Shown piece after piece: positions 38,832 to 47,563 of a stretch of DNA of 64,000 bases. The notes beneath the pieces were generated by a model. The model did no database searches and was not told the origin of the DNA. It saw only the letters and a program-made list of their open reading frames with translations. This stretch comes from Pannonibacter sp. SL95 (lineage in GTDB: Bacteria; Pseudomonadota; Alphaproteobacteria; Rhizobiales; Stappiaceae). The stretch is taken from NCBI RefSeq assembly GCF_026672425.1, contig NZ_JAPPRC010000003.1, positions 1,222,501 through 1,286,500 on the forward strand. The letters run 5' to 3'. The translations under genes were made by a program, and so were the position numbers. Position 1 is the first letter of the stretch, and the number at the start of each line of letters is the position of its first letter.

Positions 38832-39635
38832 ATGACAGCGCGACAGGAAGCGCGGCACTATCGGGCCTTGTTCATTTCCGATGTTCATCTTGGTACCCGG
38901 GGTTGCCAGGCTGATCTCTTGCTTGATTTTCTCAAGTACAATGACGCCGAAACCATCTACCTCGTTGGCGATATCGTCGACGGCTGGCGGCTGAAGCGTG
39001 CCTGGCACTGGCCTCAGGCGCACAACGACGTGATCCAGAAGATCCTGCGCAAGGCCCGCAAGGGCGCCCGGATCTTTTACATCCCGGGCAATCACGACGA
39101 GTTTCTGCGCGATTTCCTTGGCACGCATTTCGGCGGCGTCGAGGTTGCCGACAGTGTCGTGCATACGTCAGCGGATGGCCGGCAGTATCTCGTCATCCAT
39201 GGCGACCAGTTTGACGTGGTGATCCGCCATGCCAAGTGGCTGGCCTTCTTCGGTGACAAGGCCTATGTCGCTGCGCTTGGGTTGAACACGACCCTGAACT
39301 TCCTGCGCCGGCGGCTCGGCCTGACCTACTGGTCGCTCTCGGCCTGGGCAAAGCTCAAGGTGAAGAACGCGGTCAGCTTCATCGGGCGTTTCGAGGAAGC
39401 GTTGTCGGACGAAGCGCGCCGCCAGGGCACTCATGGCGTCATCTGCGGCCACATCCACCACGCTGCAAGCCACATGACGCATGGCATCCATTACATCAAT
39501 ACCGGTGACTGGGTTGAGAGCTGCACGGCTGTTGCCGAGCATCATGACGGAACCTTCGAGGTGATCCGATGGGTGGAACACGCGAAGCCGGAAACCCTGG
39601 ACGAGGCGGCGCAGGAGCAGCCCGTCGCGGCATGA
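38832..39635 (+). CDS. Calcineurin-like metallophosphoesterase (LpxH/LpxI-like family)
   Basis: A 267-residue metallophosphoesterase. The metal motifs are ALFISDVHLG (DxH), VGDIVDGW (GDxxDG), IPGNHDEF (GNHD) and VICGHIHHA (GHxH). Rhizobial members of this group are annotated UDP-2,3-diacylglucosamine diphosphatase, but the group extends beyond true LpxH. It overlaps a glycosyltransferase by 4 bp, a pairing seen with glycolipid synthesis genes, so a lipid-linked pyrophosphate substrate is plausible. The ATG at 38832 has GGAG; the GTG at 38823 is an alternative. Confidence 0.85.
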   Translation: MTARQEARHYRALFISDVHLGTRGCQADLLLDFLKYNDAETIYLVGDIVDGWRLKRAWHWPQAHNDVIQKILRKARKGARIFYIPGNHDEFLRDFLGTHFGGVEVADSVVHTSADGRQYLVIHGDQFDVVIRHAKWLAFFGDKAYVAALGLNTTLNFLRRRLGLTYWSLSAWAKLKVKNAVSFIGRFEEALSDEARRQGTHGVICGHIHHAASHMTHGIHYINTGDWVESCTAVAEHHDGTFEVIRWVEHAKPETLDEAAQEQPVAA

Positions 39636-40693
39636 CCTCCGTTCTCATCGTGACGGATGCATGGCATCCGCAGGTCAATGGTGTGGTGCGCTCGCTGGAG
39701 CGAACGGCTGAAGAGCTGCAGCGCATGGGTGTGCGCGTCGAGTTCCTGACGCCACAGCTGTTCCGCACCCTGCCGTGCCCGACCTATCCGGAGATCCGCC
39801 TGTCGCTGACAACGCGCGGGCGGGTGGCGCGGATCATGCGTCAGTTCAGCTGCGACCATCTGCACATCGCCACTGAGGGGCCGCTCGGCATTCTGGCGCG
39901 CAGTGTCGCCTTGAAGGCTGGCCAGGTCTTTACCACCAGCTACCACACGCGCTTCCCGGAGTATCTCTCCGCCCGCCTGCCGGTCCCGCTGGACTGGACT
40001 TACGCCTGGCTGCGCCGGTTCCATAACGCCGGACAAGGCTGCATGGTGGCGACGCGTTCGCTTGAGGACGATCTGACCGCGCGGGGCTTTACCCATCTGA
40101 TGCGCTGGTCGCGTGGTGTCGATGACACGATGTTCCAGCCGTCCAGCGACTCCGTCCTGCCGGCGGATCTGCCGCGTCCGATCTTCATGAATGTCGGCCG
40201 TGTTGCGGTCGAGAAGAACATCACGGCATTCCTCGATCTGGATTTGCCGGGAACGAAAGTCGTGGTTGGAGAGGGGCCACAGCTTGAGTCGCTCCGCAAG
40301 GCCTACCCGGACGTGGTCTTTACGGGGGCGAAATTCGGCGCCGACCTCGCGCGCCATTACGCGGCTGCGGATGTGTTCGTGTTTCCCTCCCTGACCGATA
40401 CGTTCGGCAATGTGCTTCTCGAGGCGCTGGCCTGCGGCGTGCCCGTTGCGGCCTATCCGGTCATGGGGCCGCTGGATGTCATCGGCGAGAGCGGTGCCGG
40501 CGTTCTCTCGAACGATCTGCGAGAGGCAGCGCTGGCCGCGTTGGATATCCCGCGGGACTTCTGCCGCAAGGTCGCGCAGGGCTACTCCTGGGCGAACAGC
40601 TCGCGGCAGTTCCTTGAGAATGCCGAACGGGCGCATGAGATCGGCAAGGGCAGGCAAGCTGCCGCTGCAGCCGTGGCATCAGCTGCAGAGTAG
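39632..40693 (+). CDS. Glycosyltransferase family 4 protein (GT-B fold)
   Basis: A 353-residue glycosyltransferase. The N-terminal domain begins VLIVTDAWHPQVNGVVRSLE, the acceptor side, like MgtA/PimB-type mannosyltransferases. The donor domain has FMNVGRVAVEKNITAFLDLD and the nucleotide-sugar motif VFVFPSLTDTFGNVLLEALA with EX7E-like acidic residues, then GVPVAAYPVMGP. ATG and the previous TGA overlap, so it is cotranslated with the phosphoesterase. It probably builds a glycolipid; the sugar is unknown. Confidence 0.9.
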   Translation: MTSVLIVTDAWHPQVNGVVRSLERTAEELQRMGVRVEFLTPQLFRTLPCPTYPEIRLSLTTRGRVARIMRQFSCDHLHIATEGPLGILARSVALKAGQVFTTSYHTRFPEYLSARLPVPLDWTYAWLRRFHNAGQGCMVATRSLEDDLTARGFTHLMRWSRGVDDTMFQPSSDSVLPADLPRPIFMNVGRVAVEKNITAFLDLDLPGTKVVVGEGPQLESLRKAYPDVVFTGAKFGADLARHYAAADVFVFPSLTDTFGNVLLEALACGVPVAAYPVMGPLDVIGESGAGVLSNDLREAALAALDIPRDFCRKVAQGYSWANSSRQFLENAERAHEIGKGRQAAAAAVASAAE

Positions 40694-40768
40694 CCCAGAG
40701 TAGCCTGTTCGCCTTGTTCCTTTCTTCCGGTGCTGATACGCCCTTGGGGTGGCCTTGGAGGAACAGAC

Positions 40769-41746
40769 ATGACAGATGCACCGAGTTTGGCGACCATCCT
40801 TGCGGCTCAGAAGCGCCTTGCTGGCCACGCCGTGGTCACCCCGTTGCTGCGGTTTCCTGTTCTTGATGCTGTGGTCGGGCGTCCGGTGCTGGTGAAGCCG
40901 GAAACGCTGCAACGCACGGGGTCCTTCAAGTTTCGCGGCGCCTTCAACCGGGTGTCGATGATCCCGGTTGAGGATCGGGCGCGGGGCGTTGTGGCCTGTT
41001 CGTCCGGCAACCACGCTCAGGGCGTCGCGGAAGCCTCCCGCATCCTTGGGCTCAAAGCCACGATCATCATGCCGGAAGATGCGCCTGCCATAAAGCTGCA
41101 GCGGACGCGTGCGCTTGGGGCCGACGTCATCACCTATCGCCGCGGCGTGGACAACCGCGATGAGATCGCGGCGGGTATCTGCGAGCGCACGGGAGCGACC
41201 TTCGTGCATCCTTACGAGGATGCTGGCGTGATCTCCGGCCAGGGAACGGTCGGGCTGGAGATTGCCGCCCAGGCAAAGGCGCTTGGCATGGTTCCGGACG
41301 TGATCGTCGCCTGTACGGGCGGCGGCGGGCTCACCAGCGGCATTGCGCTCGGGGTCGGGCAGGACGCGCCGGACGCCCTTGTCTGCACATGCGAACCTGA
41401 GGGCTTCGATGACTATGCCCGCTCGCTGGCAAGCGGGACGCGCCAGGGCAATGCCGCCGCCAGCGGGTCGATCTGCGATGCCATCCTGACAGACCGCCCC
41501 GGCGAAACCGCCTTCGGCATCCTGAGTGACCGCAAGGCACAAGGGCTCGTGGTGACGGACCGCGAGGCGCTCGCCGCCGTGGCCTTTGCCTTTACCGAGC
41601 TGAAGCTCGTCGTGGAACCAGGTGGCGCTGTCGCGCTCGCCGCGCTGCTCTCCGGCAAGGTGCCGGGCGGAACAGGGCCTGTTGCCATTGTCCTGTCGGG
41701 TGGAAATGTCGATCCGGCGATGATGCAGCGCGCGCTCCAGGGCTAG
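40769..41746 (+). CDS. Threonine/serine dehydratase family protein (PLP-dependent)
   Basis: A 325-residue fold-type II PLP enzyme. The Schiff-base Lys lies in LQRTGSFKFRGAFNRVS, the substrate loop is ACSSGNHAQGVAEASR, and the phosphate-binding glycine loop is VACTGGGGLTSGIALG. There is no C-terminal ACT regulatory domain, so it resembles catabolic threonine dehydratase or related serine dehydratases and racemases. GGAGGA at 40757-40762 supports the ATG at 40769. Confidence 0.9.
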   Translation: MTDAPSLATILAAQKRLAGHAVVTPLLRFPVLDAVVGRPVLVKPETLQRTGSFKFRGAFNRVSMIPVEDRARGVVACSSGNHAQGVAEASRILGLKATIIMPEDAPAIKLQRTRALGADVITYRRGVDNRDEIAAGICERTGATFVHPYEDAGVISGQGTVGLEIAAQAKALGMVPDVIVACTGGGGLTSGIALGVGQDAPDALVCTCEPEGFDDYARSLASGTRQGNAAASGSICDAILTDRPGETAFGILSDRKAQGLVVTDREALAAVAFAFTELKLVVEPGGAVALAALLSGKVPGGTGPVAIVLSGGNVDPAMMQRALQG

Positions 41747-41794
41747 CGCAGCGCAATCCGCGGGCAACGTCTGACGGACAGCGGGGCGGGAAGC

Positions 41795-42829
41795 CTAGAC
41801 AAAGACGAGCCGACGACCCGTGCGGAAGCGAAGGATTTCGTCCGGGATCGTGCGCGGGCTGCGATTGAACCAGACGCAGCGCGCTTCAAGGAACCTGCGA
41901 TAGGTCTTGTGATCGATGCCGGTGTCCCGCATCAGGTTTGTGACGGCGCTGTCGGCATCGGACTTGATGATTTTCGTGACCGTGCTTTCGGGCATGTTGA
42001 TCTTGCGCGCGATCAGCCAGCAGCAGGCATCGTGCCGGTTCTGGTCGATCAATGTCAGAAGAATGGAATCGAAAGATAATTCGCCTGACGCGATCTGGAT
42101 GTGGGCCTCGTGGCAAGACACCGAACGGCCGTCGATTTCGAAGTCCGCGGTCTTGCCATCCGAGCTCGCCTTGCGGGCAAGCCGCTCCAGGTCGTCTTCT
42201 TCCATGGCGCGCGCCAGTGCCGGCGGAACAAGCGGACACTGCGCATCAATGATGGTCTGCAGATCCGAATGAAAACCGGGATCCTGAAGGGCACGCAGGG
42301 CGATCCCGCCCAGAACGGGTTCCTCGACATTGGCGAAGATCAGCAGGGCGAGGATGCCTCTGGCAGAGAACGGAGCGTTCAGGTTTCGCAGCAGGATGTG
42401 CGTCACCGGACGGCTGGCCCTGGCGATCATCGTGTCGACGAGCGCGTCGCTCAGATCGTTCCGGCGCGCGATCGCTGCCCGGTGCCGGTCGGACCGGTTG
42501 TTGACGATCTCACGCAGGGCAGTGGTGCTGATCGTCGGTGAAAACTCCAGCACCGGCTCACTAAGCTCGAAGTCCTCCTGGGCCAGGCGATCCGCGAGTG
42601 CGGAGGTGATCCGGTTCGTCTTGGCGAGGCGCACCACCAGATCGAAACGTGTCGGTCGGTCCAGCTGATGAAAGACATCGAGAACAAGGGCCGAAAACAG
42701 CTCGCGCTCCATCGGAGACGGATCCGGGTTCGCCGGGCTGGAGAATTCGGCGCCCAGGGTCCGGATCAGCTCGGATCGTGCTGACGCGTCCCTGTTTCTG
42801 GCAAGTTGTTCTAGACGGTTCAGGAGCAT
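41795..42829 (-). CDS. DUF2336-domain protein
   Basis: A 344-residue cytosolic helical protein of the DUF2336 family, found mainly in alphaproteobacteria. It has HEAT-like helical pairs (DRPTRFDLVVRLAKTNRITS, then ALREIVNNRSDRHRAAIARR) and a C-terminal all-helical region ending in ILRFRTGRRLVFV. No catalytic motif is visible. Function of the family is not established. It precedes nothing obvious; the CheZ-like gene is upstream on the same strand. Confidence 0.85.
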   Translation of the reverse strand: MLLNRLEQLARNRDASARSELIRTLGAEFSSPANPDPSPMERELFSALVLDVFHQLDRPTRFDLVVRLAKTNRITSALADRLAQEDFELSEPVLEFSPTISTTALREIVNNRSDRHRAAIARRNDLSDALVDTMIARASRPVTHILLRNLNAPFSARGILALLIFANVEEPVLGGIALRALQDPGFHSDLQTIIDAQCPLVPPALARAMEEDDLERLARKASSDGKTADFEIDGRSVSCHEAHIQIASGELSFDSILLTLIDQNRHDACCWLIARKINMPESTVTKIIKSDADSAVTNLMRDTGIDHKTYRRFLEARCVWFNRSPRTIPDEILRFRTGRRLVFV

Positions 42830-43028
42830 TGGCCCACTTGCTCTGTGATGTCGCCGATCTTTGGGCTTGTTCTGTTTATCTCCGTAGATTTGCAGATAAG
42901 AGTGAATTATTCGTTCTGGCAGAATGCCGCGTCAACATGCGCTGGTTATGCAACCACAGCGAAAACGCCTTTTTGATCTCAGAATAAGCTTGATGATTGG
43001 GTGGGATTTTTTCACGGCCAAAGCAAAG

Positions 43029-43060
43029 TGAAAAGGCCCCGGAAACCGGGGCCTTGAAAA
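43029..43060 (-). terminator. Rho-independent terminator of cheZ-like gene
   Basis: AAGGCCCCGG-AAA-CCGGGGCCTT is a perfect 10-bp stem; on the minus strand it is followed by TTTTC. Confidence 0.85.
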
Positions 43061-43079
43061 CTTCCTGGATTGGCGTGTC

Positions 43080-44156
43080 TCAGCTGAAAAGAGCCTGGCG
43101 TTCGTTCTCGGACAACATGGCAAGCGGATCATCGCCATCTGCTGCTGCCATGACTTCCTCTTCTTCCCAGGCTGCGTCTGCCGAGGCTTCCTCGACTGCA
43201 TCGGCACCCGAGGTGTCCGTGTCGAAGAGCGCCGCGATGTTGTCGGCGTCCATCACTTCATCGGCGCTGTCGTCTTCGTCGGCCGTGGCAAAGTCGTCGC
43301 CGGTTTCATCGAAAATTGCCTCGATGGTGGCAGCGTCCAGCTGTTTGGCCGACGTGGTGATATTGACCGGCTCATCGGCCTCGGGCGCAGTATTGTCATT
43401 GCGCACGAATTCCATGTCGAAGGGCTCGGCGGCTTGCGTGGCTGCGGCCGACATGAACAGCATGTCATCGACTTCGTTCTGCTTGACGCCCTTGCCGTCG
43501 AGCTGCGGGCCGTTCAGCAGATGGGCATCCGGACGCGTGTCGACCGGACCAGCCTTGTCTTCCGCCTTCATTTCGGCGATGCCCCAGATGCCGATCATCA
43601 GGTTGATGCGGCTTTCCAGGTAGCGCATGACCTGAACGACCTTCTGGGTGCGCTGGCCGGTCAGGTCCTGGAACGAGCAGGCCATGAAGATTTCGGTCGC
43701 CTTGGCGTCGATCTCGTCGCAGACGCTGTCGTCCGCGCCGTTCTCGCGCAAGGTCCAGGCTTGTTCCTGGATGCGCTCGGCTGCAGCCAGGATGTCCTGA
43801 GTCGCCCGTTCAGTCTGGGTGACGATGGCATCGAGTTCGCTGGATGTATTGGTGAAGCGGTTGCCGTCATCTTCTTCCAGCTTGATATTGGCGATCTCGC
43901 GCTTGGTGCGCTCGATCGCCTCCTGCATGTCTGCAAGATCAAGCTTGATGCGGTTGAGATCGGGAACGGTGCGTTCCCGGTGCATCACTCGTTCCAGACG
44001 TCCGATTGCGTCCAGAATGGTGTTTGTTTCCGAGCTGCGATGCCGGCGCAGATACTCGGCGAGAAAACGGCGACCACGATCAGACTCAATAAGTGTCTGC
44101 TCGAGAACGGTGTACTCGGTTTCCTGGATCAGGACTGGCGGTTCGATTGCTGCCAT
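43080..44156 (-). CDS. CheZ-like protein phosphatase
   Basis: A 358-residue protein with a CheZ core. A long helical hairpin (LNRIKLDLADMQEAIERTKR to about residue 150) leads to EIFMACSFQDLTGQRTQKVV, where the QDLTGQ motif contains the catalytic Gln that removes phosphate from CheY-type receivers. After about residue 190 the chain becomes acidic and low in complexity (many D, E, A) for more than 120 residues and ends in MLSENERQALFS, a possible receiver-binding tail like the CheY-binding end of CheZ. The ATG at 44156 is preferred over 44228. No che cluster is nearby, so its receiver target is unknown. Confidence 0.85.
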   Translation of the reverse strand: MAAIEPPVLIQETEYTVLEQTLIESDRGRRFLAEYLRRHRSSETNTILDAIGRLERVMHRERTVPDLNRIKLDLADMQEAIERTKREIANIKLEEDDGNRFTNTSSELDAIVTQTERATQDILAAAERIQEQAWTLRENGADDSVCDEIDAKATEIFMACSFQDLTGQRTQKVVQVMRYLESRINLMIGIWGIAEMKAEDKAGPVDTRPDAHLLNGPQLDGKGVKQNEVDDMLFMSAAATQAAEPFDMEFVRNDNTAPEADEPVNITTSAKQLDAATIEAIFDETGDDFATADEDDSADEVMDADNIAALFDTDTSGADAVEEASADAAWEEEEVMAAADGDDPLAMLSENERQALFS

Positions 44157-44284
44157 CGTAAACGTCTCGATGTCCTCTTCGCCGCGTTCGGCCCGTGATT
44201 CGACGCAAACGCCGATACTCTCAGGCAAAGTTAGGCCTCAACAGTTAACATCTCTTTAGGCCCGAACCGCTTGGGTCACCGATC

Positions 44285-45454
44285 ATGATAAAAATTCAAA
44301 CCGGCTTGTCTACACGCGTCAGTGGTCTTTTCTGGGCCCACTTCGTTGGGTCTGGCCTTTTTCTGCCCTTTTTCCCGCTTCTCCTGAGCAATCGCGCGCT
44401 TTCCGTTTCGGAAATTGCGACCGCTCTGGCGCTTGCAACCTTCGCTCGCATTCTGGCCGCACCGATTCTGACTTCACTTTCGGACAAGACTGGACGTCGA
44501 AGACTGTCGATCTTTCTCTATTCGCTGGCTGGGGTGGTTTTCCTCGCGCTGTTCGCGTTAACGGACAGCTACATCGCAACGCTCATTGCCGTGGCTGGCC
44601 TGATGATCTTCTGGGCTCCGATCATTCCCCTGGCGGATGCCTATGCGCTGGATGTGGTGCGCAAGTCGGGCGGCCAGTACGGCCGTATGCGCCTGTGGGG
44701 GTCGGTGGCTTTCATCGCGGGCAATCTTGCCGGCGGCTGGCTCATCTCTTTCGCGACTGACCTACCGTATCTTTCTGCGATCCTGATGTCCCTGCTGGCA
44801 ACCGCCGTGGTGGCCATCACCTTGCCGCCAGCCGGCGCGCGGGAGGGGGGCACTCCTGCGCAGGATGCACAGCGGCCGGTCGTATTCCGGCAGGCGTGGT
44901 TCCTGGCTCTCCTCGGTGGCATCGGCCTCATCCAGGCAAGCCATGCTGGCTATTATGCTTTCGCGACCATCTTCTGGCGCGCCTCTGGCGTTCCGGACAC
45001 GGCGATCGGCCTGGTCTGGTCCCTGGGCGTCGTGACGGAAATCTGTCTTTTTATCTACGCCAGCCGCCTGCCATCCTGGTTCACACCGCTGCGGCTCATT
45101 CTGATCGGCGGGCTGGCCGGGATTTTGCGGTGGACATTGTTTGCGCAGGCGACAGACCTGACCTTCATCATCGCCCTGCAGGGGCTGCACGGGCTCAGTT
45201 TCGGGGCGGTGCATCTGGGAACGGTCAGCCTGCTCGGCCGCATCGTCCCGCCGCGCTGGTCGGCGACCGGGCAAAGCCTGATGGCCACGTCAATCGGCCT
45301 GTTGAATGCGCTCGCCACCTGGGGCAGCGGCCCCCTCTATGCGGAAGCTCCGGCGCACGCCTTCTGGGCAATGGCCGGGCTGTCTTTGCTGGGCGTCCTC
45401 GCCCTGCTTGTTCTTGCAAGGCGCGTCACGCTGGCAACGGCCAACGCTCCCTGA
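44285..45454 (+). CDS. MFS transporter (MFS_1-like)
   Basis: A 389-residue inner-membrane transporter with twelve hydrophobic segments. The start GLFWAHFVGSGLFLPFFPLL and ILTSLSDKTGRRRLS (the loop between helices 2 and 3) fit the MFS_1-like/HcaT group. It is divergent from the CheZ-like gene and convergent with dgcA, with only 4 bp between stops. The substrate is unknown. Confidence 0.9.
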   Translation: MIKIQTGLSTRVSGLFWAHFVGSGLFLPFFPLLLSNRALSVSEIATALALATFARILAAPILTSLSDKTGRRRLSIFLYSLAGVVFLALFALTDSYIATLIAVAGLMIFWAPIIPLADAYALDVVRKSGGQYGRMRLWGSVAFIAGNLAGGWLISFATDLPYLSAILMSLLATAVVAITLPPAGAREGGTPAQDAQRPVVFRQAWFLALLGGIGLIQASHAGYYAFATIFWRASGVPDTAIGLVWSLGVVTEICLFIYASRLPSWFTPLRLILIGGLAGILRWTLFAQATDLTFIIALQGLHGLSFGAVHLGTVSLLGRIVPPRWSATGQSLMATSIGLLNALATWGSGPLYAEAPAHAFWAMAGLSLLGVLALLVLARRVTLATANAP

Positions 45455-45458
45455 CGCC

Positions 45459-46442
45459 TCAACCCCAGAGCGAACTGTCCGGCGGGATCAGTGTGCTTCC
45501 CTCAAACACCAGGCCACCGGCCCGGTCCTGGGACAAGAGCAGCGGTCCGTCGAGGTCGACATAGTCGGCCTGCTGGGCCACCAGGACCGCCGGGGCCATC
45601 CCCAGCGACGTGCCGAGCATGCAGCCGACCATGACCTTGAAGCCGAGGCCGCGCGCATCCGAATAAAGGGCGAGCGCCTCCGTCAGCCCGCCGGCCTTGT
45701 CGAGCTTGATGTTGACGGCGTCGTAGCGCTGGCGCATGGCGGGCAGGTCACCGCGCACATGCAGGCTCTCGTCGGCGCAAACCGGGACAGGCCGGGGCAA
45801 GATCTCTAGAGCTGCATCCTTGCCTGCGGGGAGCGGCTGTTCGATCAGCTCGACTTGTGCTGCGGCACAGGCGGCCATGTTTTCGGCATAGCAGTCCTCG
45901 GTCCAGGCTTCGTTGGCATCGACCACCAGACGAGATCTGGGCGCATTCGCGCGCACAGCTGCAATGCGCTCGGCATCGCCCGGTCCGGCGAGCTTCACCT
46001 TCAGCAGCGGCCGATCCGCTGCCTTGCGGGCGGCCTCGGCCATGGCATCCGGGGTCCCGACGCTCAAGGTAAAGCAGGTGATCAAGGGCCTCAGTGGACC
46101 GACACCGGCGAGATCCGCGGCGCGGCGTCCGCTGCGCTTGGCTTCGAGGTCCCACAACGCGCAGTCGATGGCATTGCGCGCCGCGCCCGCCTTCAGCTGC
46201 GCCGCCAGCGTCTGCCGGTCGAGACGTCCGTCAAGCGTTGCGGTCGTCTGCCGGATCGCTTCCATGACGCTGTCGATGCTCTCGCCATACCGCGGATAGG
46301 GGACGCATTCGCCGCGTCCCACATGCGTTCCGTCAGTCAGGGTCACGACGACCACGTCGGCATGGGTTCGGCTGCCGCGCGAGATCGTAAAACCTCCGGC
46401 GATCTCGAACCGCTCGTGGGTAACCTCGACCCGGATCATCAT
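45459..46442 (-). CDS. dgcA: N-acetyl-D-glutamate racemase / dipeptide epimerase family (DgcA)
   Basis: A 327-residue enolase-superfamily enzyme. The first metal region begins RLVVDANEAW (Asp), then LIEQPLP (Glu) and VCADESLH (Asp), with the catalytic Lys pair in LLKVKLAG and NIKLDKAGGL. This is the L-Ala-D/L-Glu epimerase group. It overlaps dgcN by 4 bp, the pairing recently described for D-glutamate catabolism, where DgcN acetylates D-glutamate and DgcA racemises the product. The pairing makes this function more likely than muropeptide epimerase. Confidence 0.85.
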   Translation of the reverse strand: MMIRVEVTHERFEIAGGFTISRGSRTHADVVVVTLTDGTHVGRGECVPYPRYGESIDSVMEAIRQTTATLDGRLDRQTLAAQLKAGAARNAIDCALWDLEAKRSGRRAADLAGVGPLRPLITCFTLSVGTPDAMAEAARKAADRPLLKVKLAGPGDAERIAAVRANAPRSRLVVDANEAWTEDCYAENMAACAAAQVELIEQPLPAGKDAALEILPRPVPVCADESLHVRGDLPAMRQRYDAVNIKLDKAGGLTEALALYSDARGLGFKVMVGCMLGTSLGMAPAVLVAQQADYVDLDGPLLLSQDRAGGLVFEGSTLIPPDSSLWG

Positions 46443-47452
46443 GCGCCTCCGAACTCGGTCGCGAGGCGGTCGATCACCGGTCCCATGCCGTAACGAACCG
46501 GATCGGTTGCCGGTAGGGAGTATTTCTTTTCAAGGTCTGCCAGATAGGTCCGGGCCTCGGCGTCGCCGAGCGCGGCCGTGTTGACGGACAACCCGATGCA
46601 CCGAATGGCGGGATTGGTCAGCTTGCCGCACTGGATCGTCAGATCGATCACCGCCTGGATCGAGGGCAGGGGTGTTTCCACGCCGCGCATCGTCCGGCGT
46701 GTCGGCTCATGGCAGACGATGAAGGCGTCCGGCTGCGCGCCATGCAGCAGGCCCAGCGTGACGCCGGCGAAAGACGGGTGGAACAGCGAGCCCTGACCCT
46801 CGATCACGTCCCACCGACGTTCATCCATGGCCGGGGACAGCCATTCGACTGCTCCTGAAATGAAATCTGCCACGACCGCGTCGATTGCGACGCCTCTGCC
46901 CGAAATGAACACGCCTGTCTGGCCCGTGGCCTTGAAGTCACAGGCATATCCGCGCTCGCGCATGTCGCGTTCCATTGCCAGGGCCGTGTACTTCTTTCCG
47001 ACCGAACAGTCGGTGCCGACGGTCAGGATCCGCCGGCCGGAGCGCTTGTTGCCCTTGCCCGTGGCGAAGGTCTCGCTGCTGTGCCGCACGTCAAAGAGCT
47101 TGCGTCCGTTGCGCTCGGCGGCCTCGCGAATGGCCGGGATCGACCCCAGCTTCACATGCAGTCCGCTGGCGACATCCATGCCGGCATTAAGGGCTGCGAC
47201 GATGGAGGCCACCCAGTGGTCGGGCAACCGGCCGCCCGCATTTACCGCGCCGACGATCATGGTGCGCGCGCCGGCCTTTGCTGCTGCCTCGATGGACATG
47301 TCCGGAAGACCGGCATCGGCCTGGCATCCGGGCAGGCGATTCTGGCCCAGGCACCAGTCGCGGCGCCAGTCGACGACACCGAGCGCGGTTTTCGCGGCCA
47401 GCGCATCTGGCACGTCGCCGAGGAACATCAGGTAGGGGTTTGCAATATCCAT
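46439..47452 (-). CDS. dgcN: D-glutamate N-acetyltransferase DgcN (DUF1611)
   Basis: A 337-residue DUF1611 protein. The P-loop-like RRILTVGTDCSVGKKYTALA is at about residue 145, followed by FKATGQTGVFISGRGVAIDA and DVIEGQGSLFHPSFAGVTLG. The N-terminal half binds the ligand (ALGVVDWRRDWCLGQNRLPG). DgcN is reported to form N-acetyl-D-glutamate. It is cotranscribed with dgcA and divergent from the Mla genes. Confidence 0.87.
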   Translation of the reverse strand: MDIANPYLMFLGDVPDALAAKTALGVVDWRRDWCLGQNRLPGCQADAGLPDMSIEAAAKAGARTMIVGAVNAGGRLPDHWVASIVAALNAGMDVASGLHVKLGSIPAIREAAERNGRKLFDVRHSSETFATGKGNKRSGRRILTVGTDCSVGKKYTALAMERDMRERGYACDFKATGQTGVFISGRGVAIDAVVADFISGAVEWLSPAMDERRWDVIEGQGSLFHPSFAGVTLGLLHGAQPDAFIVCHEPTRRTMRGVETPLPSIQAVIDLTIQCGKLTNPAIRCIGLSVNTAALGDAEARTYLADLEKKYSLPATDPVRYGMGPVIDRLATEFGGA

Positions 47453-47563
47453 GGTCGTATCCGCCTTTGCCGAGGCTGCAGGTCCAGTGTGGCTGGACGC
47501 CCTGCGGTCCTCTCAGGTATAGGGGGTTGTCCTTCACAGCGGCAAGGGGCTCGCCACCGCGCC

